Positions 28,501 through 40,500 of a stretch of DNA of 64,000 nucleotides are shown in pieces. Position numbers and translations under genes: made by a program. The notes below the pieces were generated by a model. That model was not told the DNA's origin. It was given only the letters and a program-made list of their open reading frames with translations, and searched no databases. The stretch is from Acanthaster planci (taxonomy: Eukaryota; Echinodermata; Asteroidea; Valvatida; Acanthasteridae). The stretch's first letter is position 1. Each line of letters starts with the position of its first letter. The stretch covers positions 1,253,212 to 1,317,211 of the forward strand of contig NW_019091356.1 in assembly GCF_001949145.1 (NCBI RefSeq), read 5' to 3'.

Positions 28501-31500
28501 TGACAAGTTTCCAAAATAAGATATGATTCCAGCAATACAGTTGCCTTACGCTGATAACCTTCCGCTGGTTGAGTGATAAGTGTGCCGACTGCGTCCTGGT
28601 TGTGAGATTTGGTTTTGTATCATTCAGGTTCAGAAGCCGGAGTCAAGTTGAACTTTGATTCCAGATTGATTGTTTTAAATTTTTTTTTACGCCCTCCTCA
28701 GAAAGGCACTGCAAGTGACTTTGTTACACGCCACAAGCATGTGGCTGGGTACACAAACTAAGCCCATTACAAGCGTACCAGATTCAGTTGATTTTTTTAT
28801 GTTAACTTCCAAACTTGTACATGTAGATCCCTTAGTCTTGATGAAATGTGTAAATGAAATCTAGTGTAGACGAAAGATGAACTCAAAGTGAGAGGTACAT
28901 GTACCTTAGTTGTACTTAACAGAGAATGCTTAATTTGTGGCCGATTCGTCTTTTCTTTACAAAAAACGGTGTTTTTCAGGAAAAAAATTCATGGTTGGGG
29001 CCTGTGTCTTGTGATAAAATCATAACAGCAGTTAACAAAACTGTTATTCGGTATTGTTCAAGAATGATATATGGTTCACATCCTGGGATTGTAATATCAG
29101 CTGTGCAAAGCACACAGATAAACTATAATCGTTGACTTTTTTCTTTCTCCAGTATCTTCGGCATTATTTCAATGGTTGCAGCCAAATTTGGACAGAATCT
29201 AACTTGGCCAGAGTCTCATGTGTAGTGACTAGCATGTTTGGCCAGTGGTCACTTGTAGTCATTTTCTTCAAAATGACAAAACGCTGCTTCTTCCACAACC
29301 TCAGTCCAGTTATTGTCAAACTTGGTCAGTGGTATGTCTGGCAAAACCTCGTAAAAGATGTTCACAGAATTTGGCCAGTGGTCACTAGTGGTCATTTTAT
29401 TCAACATTACAAATTCCTTCTTCTTCCACAAGCTTGGCCCATTAATTGTCAAACTTGGTCGATGATATCTCTGGACCTAATGTCATAAAATGTCTTTGTA
29501 GAATTTGGCCATTGGTCACCTGGTGGTCAGTACGAGTATGGTATATGTACTATTGATAGACCGATTCGCTGACACTTTTACTGCAGTGTCCCCACCACTC
29601 ACATGTACAGCGACAGAAAAATTGAATCTGATCTGCACCTTCAAAATTTCCAAAAGCTGTTCACGACTGATATATCCTTCCTTCCTGAAGCACACTAGCT
29701 CTAGTTATCGACTGTAAACTTGCATGTTGCAGGGCAGTGATGTCATTTGTTGAGAACAGACACCCTGAGTTATGACTTCCAAGAAAACGTCAATGTCATT
29801 CCAGCCCCATGTTGTAAACTTTCGCATTTTCAGACAAAGATCAAGTGAAGCAGGACAGCCAGCAAGGCAGCAGCGATACCCCCGGCCGCGGCACTCTGAG
29901 CACGGTCTGCGAGGAGCCTGCCTCCAGTACCGATGAGGACCACCACCAGCGGGACAGCCAGCGAGCCAAATACCTGGCCAGCCTGCGCCCTTTTCCCCTG
30001 GCCCCCTCAGTCCATCCCCACCACTATCACCACCAGGCCTTGCACCACCATCACCACCACCACCACTCACCACCCTACCTCATTGACCCCACCAATGGAT
30101 GGGCAGCCTTGGACCCCCGTTATGGTAAGGCTATAAACAATGTCAGTGAATGTTTTTTAACTATGTTTGCAGTTGCCTTGTTGCAGTTTTGGTTGAGTTG
30201 TCCGTTAATGATTAATATAAAGCAGAGTTGATGAAAAGTAGTTTGATTTGGAGCCACATGCAGACTGGTCCTAGACTTGCGCTTGTGCAGCTCTTGTACC
30301 ATTTATACGATGCTACGGAAACCAAGAACCACAAAGACAGATGCCACCCTTGAATTGCTCTTTTACTTTTTGGCACCAAGAAAGTTTTTTTTTTTTCAAT
30401 CTGAACGCCATGGCAAACTCTGCAAGTCAGACAGCTGATGAATGAAAATAATTCAGATCTGACATCACACCGCCAACCCAGTACCTGCCTCCCCAAACTA
30501 TAAATAAAGCTCTTAGGAAAATTGCAGGTTCATACTCTAATTTTAAAGTCCAGTTTCACATTTTTTTTCTTTGTCGTACGGGTATCGTACCAGTTTATTC
30601 CACCCACAGCCCTTCAAACATTGTACTTCAGGTAGACTTTGAGCTCTCCTTTTTTTAACAATTCCAATAAGTCAAAGGACTGGATAGGAATTAGTACAGA
30701 TTTTGTACTTTGATTCTCAAAGTTTGACCCTGACATATCTTGGCCATCCAATGTGGTGATCATCATCTCTCACTGAGTGTACTTATACTGAATACCACTG
30801 TCGGTTCACGAGGACGCAATTGTCAAACTAACTTTTTGTGAACTGTTAACATGACCATGGAACTGTATGGAGCCTGCATGCAAGGTATGTACTGTTACTT
30901 GTAACTAGTAGAAGATGGAGTCAAAATGACACATCTTGTGGGACTTAAGCACCTGTCAATTGTAATCCCGGCCCCAGGTGAACCGGGACGTGGGGGGGGG
31001 GCTTAGCAGGGAAGATAAAACAGGGCCAGCATGATAGTCCCCGTCATTTGCCCGACCAGGGCAGGGCGCCTTTTTTTGCATTCCCCGGCCCCAGCATGCC
31101 GGGCACCATTGTGGTAACCCCCGCGCAATCCTGGGTCCGGCGTGCGGAGCGTTGTGACCAATCCCCGCACCGTCCCTAGCATGCAGGGCTTGTGACGCAA
31201 CAACCGCATGACTGAAAATAAATAATAGTCCCCTACTCTTCTGGGTCACTACTAAGACAACAATCGACTTGGCCTGCCGTAACTACAGGTACTGGTAAAA
31301 TATCTCCGAAATAAAGCAAAGCAAGGGGCAGCTGCTTTAATTTTACCAAACTTTGGCGAAACATTCGTCCGCATATCTGAAGCACCGGAATCAGGGGGGC
31401 CGACAACCATAATCGCTATACTGGGTACTCTTCCCTTGCGGAGGTCTCAGAAATAATTATGGAAATTCATCCAGTAGCAAAATTTGTTACATGCGGTGTG

Positions 31501-34500
31501 GAGACTAATTGACCAGTTGAAATGGTCGTTTATGTACATGAGGCCATCACCCGTGCCAGCCCAATAAAAGTAGGGACAGTTATCAGTGAGATATATTTTA
31601 GCGTATTCTTCCTCAGTCCTCAACACTTCATTCGTTTATTGAAGATTGATCAAGATAACCAATGATTTGAAATATATCGCCAAAATACACGTGACCAGAG
31701 CTACTTGGTTGAAGGATAAATTACCACAATTGTTTACGCCATGTTTTAATCATTTGGCAGTCCAAAGAAAGTAGCGGCAGTGTTTGTAAAAAAAGAAAGG
31801 TCTATATTTTGCGGGCTCTGATCCCAAAATAAGACATCATCTTTGTCTGGTTTTCCTCTGTCAAGGTAGGGGAAACACTTTGTATTTTATATCAAAGCTC
31901 AGTGCTATAAAATTTTACCGATAGACGGTGTAACAAATTGTACAACCCCGGCCAAGTCCCTGCTATCATCCCGAAGCCAGCCATTGTGCAACCCGGGCCA
32001 AGCCCCGGTATCGTCCCGGGCCAGCGGGGCAGCAATTGTACAACCCTGGCCAAGTCCCTGCTATCATCCCGAAGCCAGCCATTGTGCAACCCAGGCCAAG
32101 CCCCGCTATCGTTCCGGCCCAGCGGGGCAGCAATTGTACAACCCCGGCCAAGTCCCTGCTATCGTCCCGGCCAGTGGGGCACCTTTTTTGGGGGCATCCC
32201 GGGGTACGTCCCCGCTACATTTTCGAAAGTCCCGGGTCCCCTGGGGCGGGGATGACAATCGACAGGTGTATTAAAGAATGTTGGCTTGAAGTAGAAGCTC
32301 ATACAGGTGTACGTGTATTGATTTTTGCAGGGCTGGAGAATCGTGTGTGCCAAAAGTGGTGTACTTAACCACTTCACTGCTTGAACAACCAACAATCAAG
32401 CATATTCATTTACTAGGACTTTGGAATCAGTTATTTATCAGGTGATCAATAAGCCAACCAGAGAGCTGTCATTGACAGACTCTCAGTATCTCTGATAATC
32501 ATAGATTTGATCTTACCCAACTGTGAAAAACTTCAACTTAGAAGTTGTGTTTGCATTGCTTACTGATTTCAGCAAAGTATTTTAAATGATTGTTTTCAAT
32601 AATTTTTCTTCTTACAAAAATGAAGAGCCGGGCAAGCAGCTCTAACAAAACCATAAAATTCTAGCTATAAATCACCGTAGCTGATCCCATTGAAAAACAA
32701 AGACCACATTCCAGGAAGTATTCCTAAGTTTAAGGTTGTGGGCTTGTGACCTTAACCATCCAACTGCCAAAATGGGCAAGTGACGAAGGACATCTTCCAA
32801 ATGGCACCGATTCTCAAATCTCATCAAAGACTGCTATGACTAATACTATGGTTCGCACAAAGGCAAGCTTGTGGACATATACTTCTGAGATCTTCGATAT
32901 TGTTTTATAAACAGATAATGCCAGAAAATCCATGCCAGTCAGGGTGATTATTTTTTTTAAAAAGGTCTTTTGGTGGAAGCCATATAATGTTGACTTGCAT
33001 ATTTAAAATTTTAAATCTCCCTATGTAAATATTCTGCAGTTCAAAAAAAAAACTAATGCACTCTTTAAAATTAATGCAGTTTATTTGGAGGAATTTGAAA
33101 ATTGAAAAAAGTGTTCTTGGTCCTTGAAACGTTCATCAGTAAGCCAAAATATTTGTCAGAATTGTGCCAACATTTCCGGCATAAAGCGGTTAATATTTTT
33201 CATGGTAGGCCAGTAGTTTTCAATGTTTTGTTTTTACGAACGTCATCATGGAGACTTAAGTGTTAATCCTGATTAATTTTTCCATCTGTTCCTTCCCAGT
33301 GCATGCCATGGATGGGCGTCTAGGTTTCCACCCTCCCATCCCTGTGGATTCGAGAACCCACGAAGGACGATATCACTTTGACAGTCCTATTCACCACCCC
33401 TTACATGGGTTAGTTCACTCAGTACAACTCCTAAAGCAACTTGCATCCTAATAATCCACGATTTATAGCTGTATTTGCATAATGCTGTCTTTAGGAGTCG
33501 TACATGTATCTGATGAATATTCATGGCGTTTGGGCGAAGGTCATTTTCCCATCAGTAGAAAAAATGCTTTTGATTTGATTTTTCTGAGTCCAGTGTATAC
33601 TGCCAGAAAATTTCTACAGGCTTGCTCGTGCAGCATTTGAACCCACAAATTTTTTTTGCTTGAAGTGACATCAGACATTTCATATGACTCTTGGCCAAAA
33701 GCAAACTTCAGACCTTCATTGATTAAATTTACACCCGATGATCTTAGCCTTCGTGGTGTGTATCATGCGCTGTGCTAACTGCCCAGGTTAGGTCAGAATA
33801 TGTGTTTGTAAGAAGTACTTGAAAGTTTGCCAAGCCACACTATTGGTTATGATCCATCATCTCTCCCCGCTTCTCAGGCATACTTCCGGAGGCAGTCCCT
33901 CTCTGTCCGATGTCTCGTTGATACGTCTCACCCCCCAGCGGGGATCATCAGCTGACTCGGCTAGCTACCCGCTGTACATGCAGCACTATGTGGACCAGTT
34001 TAGGGGGAGTCCGGCCATGTCAGCCCTGTCCCATGCCCGGGGAATCAGCCCCAGCGGCTCCTATGGTGAGTCAAAGTCAAAAACGTCACACTGAGACGAA
34101 GCCTGTGCTCATCCTCACTTTGTTTAAGACTTCAGTCAGACTGGAAACAGACCTTTCGCTATGAATCTCTTCTTTGATGTGTTGAACGGGTATTTATTAG
34201 CTTTTCTGTCCAATTATTTTTTTCAGTCATGATATTGGTTCTATTTAAATTTTCCCAACACAGCTGTGCACCTACAGTACTCGGTTTACTACCTTTTTAT
34301 CGTGTGAAAATAATGCACGGGAAACAATAAGTAATTTTGGCAACTTCAACTTCAGTCTTTTATGGACTGAACTGTTCTCAATATTCAAGGCTGTTTGTCC
34401 AGATCGCCTTTCGAAATGTTGTGACTTTCCCCTCTTCAGATATCTACAGTCATGAGCTGTTTGTTGCGATTGCACGGGGTATAGGATGACGATGGTACAT

Positions 34501-37500
34501 AGGCCAACCATCACGTTACAAGAGATTTGATTGCTGAGATGTTCCATTACTAAGGAGAATGTGCCAGTGGTGTCGGACAGATTGGTGTAGTTTGGAGGAA
34601 TTAATAGGCTTGTTTGCCACAGAATGCTCGGAAAGTTAAGATTACCGGACCGTGATACAGCGAGGAGGTTTACTTAGAGCTGAAAATTTCGGCCGGCATA
34701 TATCTGTCTCTGCATCGGGAGACACCCGGTTTGGGTTTTGGGTGTCAGCCGAGGTTGCATTATCGCCAGTTACATTCATTGCAGTAGTTAATTTCTGAAT
34801 GCAGCATAATTCTGGAGTAACTTGATGATTATTGCTTTGCATGTGCTTCGTTAGAGGAAACCTATGAAGAAAGACACAGAAGCTAGTCAACATTATATTA
34901 CAATGAACGTTTGATCAGAAGACACAGTAGCCAACGACCATCTGCATTGATGGCATATTTTCCCTGTGTCAGGATCTTGGCTTCCAGACATATTGGAAAC
35001 TTACGATGCTCGCCCGATAACATCTGACATTTGGTGTGTGTTTTTTTGGTGTTGTTGTAAAGCTGATAGCGGGAACAGCTAAGAGTAGACGACAAGGCCC
35101 CCTTGGGCCAAGTTGAATTCTTGTCCCGGGTGAAACCAGAGGTCGGAGGTTATTGCAGAGGTGACCCCTGTATGCTGAATAGATTTTTTTGTGAGGGAGC
35201 ATGCTGCATGATGTTGAGAACATCTGTGAATGTCTGAGTTGAGCATGGACATGGGCTTGGCAGATCAGCTTACCCGTTTGCCTCATTGGTTTTTTAAACT
35301 GAACAGAAAATATTTCCATTTTTGCTACTTCAAAATCAAGTCCCTACTTTGGTAATCCCGTAACAACATTTCACAGTTTACTTATTACTCAAGCTAAGCT
35401 GATAACTTAATTTACATTCCAAAGGCATCCAAGAAATAAGCGAGGAGACGACACGAGTTTGTTCTCTTAGGTTTTCCAAGCCCAACCTGTCCTAAACACC
35501 TGGCTCTCCCACCCACCCCATCCATGGTATTGTGGAGCACGCAGGCTTGAATCTTGCTTCTTTCATCTCGACTTCAATTAAAAAAAAAGGCACAGTTTTC
35601 TTTAAAAAAAACCACCCCCACAGCAGTTTTCTGCTCTGTACTGTTCCAGACCCTTGATAAAGTTCATGCTAGCATCTGTAACTTTGCCGTCTTTGCTGTG
35701 TTCTTTTTTTCCCCGTTGATTTGGTTTTGCCTATTGTTCAGGTGAGGGTGCCATACCTCCCAGCCATCCCACCGCTATGCCCTACCACACCCATCTCAGC
35801 CAGCACAGTCTCATCGCCCCGGAGTTCCTCAGTGCTCCACCCAGTACAGCGGGGAGCATCGAGCACCCAGCACTGGATGTGGGATCCATTGAAGGTAAAG
35901 TGCTTTCTCGTAAGAAAAGAACCCCCCTCCCACCAGGCTTTTCTCCAGTGTTATCTCATGGCATTTCTTTCCTGCACCTGGTCTTCAGTTTTTTTTCAGT
36001 CATATCTTGCGGTCATTCTGACACCATATTTGTGAAAATATATCATTTTTGCAAAATGCCTGTTTTTCCAAGACAGATCAGCCAACGCTGTATACTTTTT
36101 GTTTGTGTGCTCATTGCATGCAAGCCAGCATGCATGAAATTCAGTTCATCAAATTTACTTTGCATTCCCCCTCCCCCCCCCCAGGCTCCCGATTTTCCAC
36201 CCCGCGGCCCACCGACCGCCGCAGCCGCAAGAGAGCGCTCTCCATCTCACCTCTCTCTGGTGAGTGCCTGGACATCAACGCCATGATCCGCACCTCCCCC
36301 AACTCCCTGGTGGCCTACATCAACAGTTCGCGCAGCTCTTCCAGTGCCAGTGGGTCCTACGGCCATCTGTCTGCGGGGGCTGTGAGTCCACTGAGCTGGC
36401 ACCCCTCTGCCACGCCAATAGCCCACCTGCAACAACTCCAGCAACAGCTGATGAGACAAAGGCAAGGCCTCTCAGACGACTGATAAAAAATTGAAGACTG
36501 CTGGATCATCTGTTTCTTGTGGTGTTTAAATTAATCAATCAATTGATAAAAGAGCTCCCTCACATCCGACCAATAGCCATAATGTCTAACTAGTGTACCT
36601 TTACATCAGGAGAATTATCCTACTTGAACCTCTTTGAAATAACTCTTTCAAAAGCAAATTTGTTGCAGTGTTCGCCATTAATGAGCCCTCATTTTACCAT
36701 GTGAGGTTTCAAAGTTTGAGAGGTGCTAACCTTATTGTACCAAGAATGTGGAACTTTGATAGCAGGTACAAAGAATCCAAGACAGTGTCCTCAAGTCAGC
36801 CAATGTTCTGCATGTCTTATTTCTCTGGGCGGAGACCAGTCTTTTGGGTCTTTAACATTCACTGGGCCTGGAGTGAAAAATGATAGTCCCTTTGACAAAA
36901 CTGGCACTGAATCAGCTCAGATTTGGCATTACAGTTAACTGTTTTACCTCTTAAAGTTCCTAAATTTCAGTTATCACTGAACAGGATTGTTTGAATTATG
37001 AATTGTCACGGAACAGAATAGTTTAATAACTTTTTGCATCATTTACAGGAGTTGCATCGCTGACCAAAGTTTCCATCTCCCACCCTACAGGACCGGGCTC
37101 GGGAACCCGTTCATGCCATCAGCCATCCCGCCCCCATCAGGGGCAGTCCAGCATCACCCAGCAATGGCAACGCTGCTGGCCCGGGCTCACCCTTCCAGTA
37201 ACACCAATGAGGAGACCATGGTGCCTCCAATGACTACCGACATCCTAGCCAAGCACAGCAGCAGGCCTGCAGTTGAGAATAACACAGATGCAACTCACGT
37301 GAGTGTTGTATAATCAGGTAGTCACGAGTGTGAGTTTGGAAATTGTTACTCAAAGCACAGTTACGAGTGTTTGGGTCGAGCACAAGAAAAAAAAAATTAA
37401 ACATCAGTATAGGGATTGTTATTACAACATCAGAGAAAGTGAAGACCAAATTTTTAGTTGATTTAGTCGTCTAGTTTCATAGTATCCGATGTTCTGAGGA

Positions 37501-40500
37501 AGCAAGTGGATTTTCTTCTCCTCTTTCAGGAGGGGCATAGTCCCCAGAAGTTCCTGGAGCCCAACAACAATGACCTAGTAACCAGCAGCCTGGACCCTGC
37601 CGACCGAAACCGGAGACAGGACGCCTCCCCGAATGTGGTCTCGTCCACCTGTCATGTGGACGCCAAGAAGATGTCGCCTGATGGGCACCGGGTAGGGGCG
37701 GAGAGGCATGGTAAGGGGGTGGGGATTGGCAGTGAGGACGGAACCAAGGGGCTGATTGAAGAGGATGTGCCCGTGGTGACGGACTGTGAGTGGAACGACT
37801 GTCAAGCGAGATACGATACATTGGATCAACTGGTGCAGGTATGTGTGGGTTGACGGCACTGTAAGGTTCCTTTAATCGCATGTATCAAGATTTGGAATTG
37901 CTTCAATAAAATAAGATTTGAAGTCGGAGATCGAAGAAAGTACAGCCCCGTCACTTGCTCTGGGCACTAGGGGTGATAATTTTGATGTGGGGGGGGGGCA
38001 ACCGTGCCCCTCCCCCCACCTGAGACGGGCCTGAGAAAGTAGCAAAGCGAGATGTAACCATTGTTTTGAAAACCAAAATAACGAATTTCCAGAAATACTG
38101 TCTGCTGCTTCAAGTTTTTACTTGCAGTTCAGTTCTTCACAGTTTTGCCCTAATGCCAGTATTTCTGCTTATTCTTAAAGAAATTTTCAAAATTGTAATC
38201 CTGTACTGCTTACGTCACTCTTGCATCCTTGAAATTATTTGATAAGTCTGTCAAGTTTCTGCTGGACCTGTTGATCAGTTTTGTCCTGGTTACTTTGACA
38301 AGACGCAACTCTCGCAGATTTTGACTGATGGGGCTGTTCTCATTTTCTCTTCTGTCCACAGCACATCCTGAACGACCACATCCACAACGAGAGGAAGGAG
38401 TTTGTCTGCCGGTGGCGGGGTTGCATCCGGGAGGAGAAGCCCTTCAAGGCCCAGTACATGCTGGTGGTGCACATGAGACGACACACCGGCGAGAAGCCAC
38501 ATCAGTGCACGGTGAGCTCACACCTTGGTAGATCAGGTTCCTGTCAAATGCTAGACAGTTTCTCAGTAATCTGCTTCTGTCTGTCACATGTGCCGGCACA
38601 AAAACTCAAGTGCAGAAGCTGTATCGACAAACACACTTGATTCTGAAGATACCTTCATCCCACAGAGCTACTCTGAGCACCCTTGTGATACCTGCCAGCA
38701 CAAAAGCTTTTTAAAACAGATTTTTGCTTTTATTAGAAAATTAAATTTATGATCGCGGTTTAGTGGAAAAACTTTGAACAGTAAGCCTGCATCCTCCAAA
38801 AAATGTTGGCATGTTAGTACAGTCAGAGAGCAAATGCTGCTTGCTGCTATGGGCGAAGCTTCTGAGATTCGTCTTCTGTGATTCATCGAGCAATGAATGA
38901 GTCTTTAAGAGTTCTGTTTCCTGATAGTTTGAGGGTTGCAAGAAGGCCTACTCTCGGCTGGAGAACCTCAAGACTCACTTGCGCTCCCACACCGGAGAGA
39001 GGCCCTACGTCTGTGAGTTCCAAGGATGCACCAAGGCCTTCTCCAACGCTTCGGACAGAGCTAAGCACCAAAACCGAACACATTCCAATGCTGTAAGTAT
39101 TTGCCCGGGCCGTGGTTGTCTTTACCTCACCAAGATCAGTGTGGAATTCAGTACAGAACAAGATGTAGTGACATTGGAAGGATTACGTTCAGATTTCTGA
39201 CTGTTGAAAGATTGTTTGGTTATGATAGTCGGTGTATCAGTCACAGTTAGTTTTGGTGGAGGAGAAATGATTGAAAACACTGATCAGCTCATTTAGAGCT
39301 TCTTCCACATTGCCGCATGTTTCAAACGTTTTATATGAAAGAGCGTATTCCATTTCAGGGAGAGTCTTCGGAAACAACTGATTCAATCCGCCTTGAGCAG
39401 AAGCACCCCTCATTAGTTGAAAGAGCCATATTGGTCAGGAATGTTTATTTTGTTGGTAACGATATAACCGAAACAGGTGCATTTCGTAGTTGCTTGTAAA
39501 CCAGCAAAGTTCAGTTCCAACCGAGGAGCCTCTGCTGCCAAGAAAATTGCGCCCTCTCTTGGTCCAAATTGAAGCTCATACCCTCTTTCTCTTTTTATGT
39601 CCGACTCCGTTTGCAGAAACCATACGTCTGTAAGATCCCAGGTTGCACCAAGCGCTACACGGATCCCAGCTCGCTGCGCAAGCACGTCAAGACGGTGCAC
39701 GGCCCTGACGCCCACGTTACCAAGAAGCAGCGTGGTGGGGACAGGCATGACCGCACTCCGGGTGGGGCCGGGGAGGGGCAGACCAGGGACCAGCAGCCAG
39801 GCTCGGTCAAGTCGGAGAGTGCCGAGAGTGTGGACGGGAGCGTGGTCAGTGTAGGCCGGCGCAGCGACCGGCCGCCCAGCGTACCTCCATCTGACTTGCA
39901 CATTGATGTGGTGCACGTGAGTACCCTTCAGTTATACCCAAGCTATGACTTGATTCTCCAAACCGTCGATAGCTGTCCAAAGGCTCATTCTTATAGGCAT
40001 GGAAATCTTTCCGGTTTAATAGGAATTCTGTTTTTTGTGGTCTTGAGTTCAGTTTTAAAATGAAATAAAATTTAGGGGGGTAAGTTGCAAGGGGGGTAAA
40101 TGTTGGTTGACTACTCAAAATTTCCCTAATAACAGTATAAGCAATACCCTTAGAAATGTACAATGTATGTAGGAAATAAGGAACGAATTTCGCGGATTCC
40201 CACAAACCTAAATTCTCTTTACGTAGCCAAAGGAGGGAACCGGTGACAAGTGCAGTTGCTCGCGCTTCCTCATAAAGCCACTTCGTGATTGCGTGAATGC
40301 CCGGTGTCACATGAAAATCCGACTCTCGTAAAAATCAGTCTCTTACCTGTTATTGGTTAATTCCTCTGACATGACCGGTCATTCTCCTAATTATTATACG
40401 TACGCATGCACATTACTCCCAATGGGTCCTTGTTTCTTAGACGTAAATTCATGGCAGCGCTGCTGCATGGCCATGTCTGAACTGGCTCACGGAAATTGGT

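Larger units (their letters stand above)
19559..29833 (+). other. GLI: GLI intron 1 (10.3 kb), likely regulatory
   Basis: No further exon was recognised on either strand. It contains a GLI-type site at 23180, a candidate inverted-repeat element at 25776-26415, a 133-bp tandem repeat at 29150-29535 and many CATGTACATG palindromes. First introns of GLI genes commonly hold enhancers; that is general knowledge, not something visible here. Confidence 0.6.
30125..33299 (+). other. GLI: GLI intron 2, largely occupied by an inserted element
   Basis: The intron between exons 2 and 3 holds the 1.3 kb inverted-repeat element at 30950-32268. The remaining sequence is AT-rich without recognisable exons. 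Confidence 0.7.

Noticed and set aside
31938-32368. Overlapping Pro-rich frames on both strands
   Set aside because: They are translations of the 98-bp GC-rich tandem repeat inside a non-coding element.
36258-36266. GTGAGT inside GLI exon 6 as the real exon end
   Set aside because: Its use would delete the conserved [10 protein letters not shown] and SYGHLS blocks.
36462-36483. Stop at 36481 taken as the end of GLI
   Set aside because: Zinc fingers follow downstream in phase, and a GC donor at 36461 restores homology; the stop belongs to the intron.
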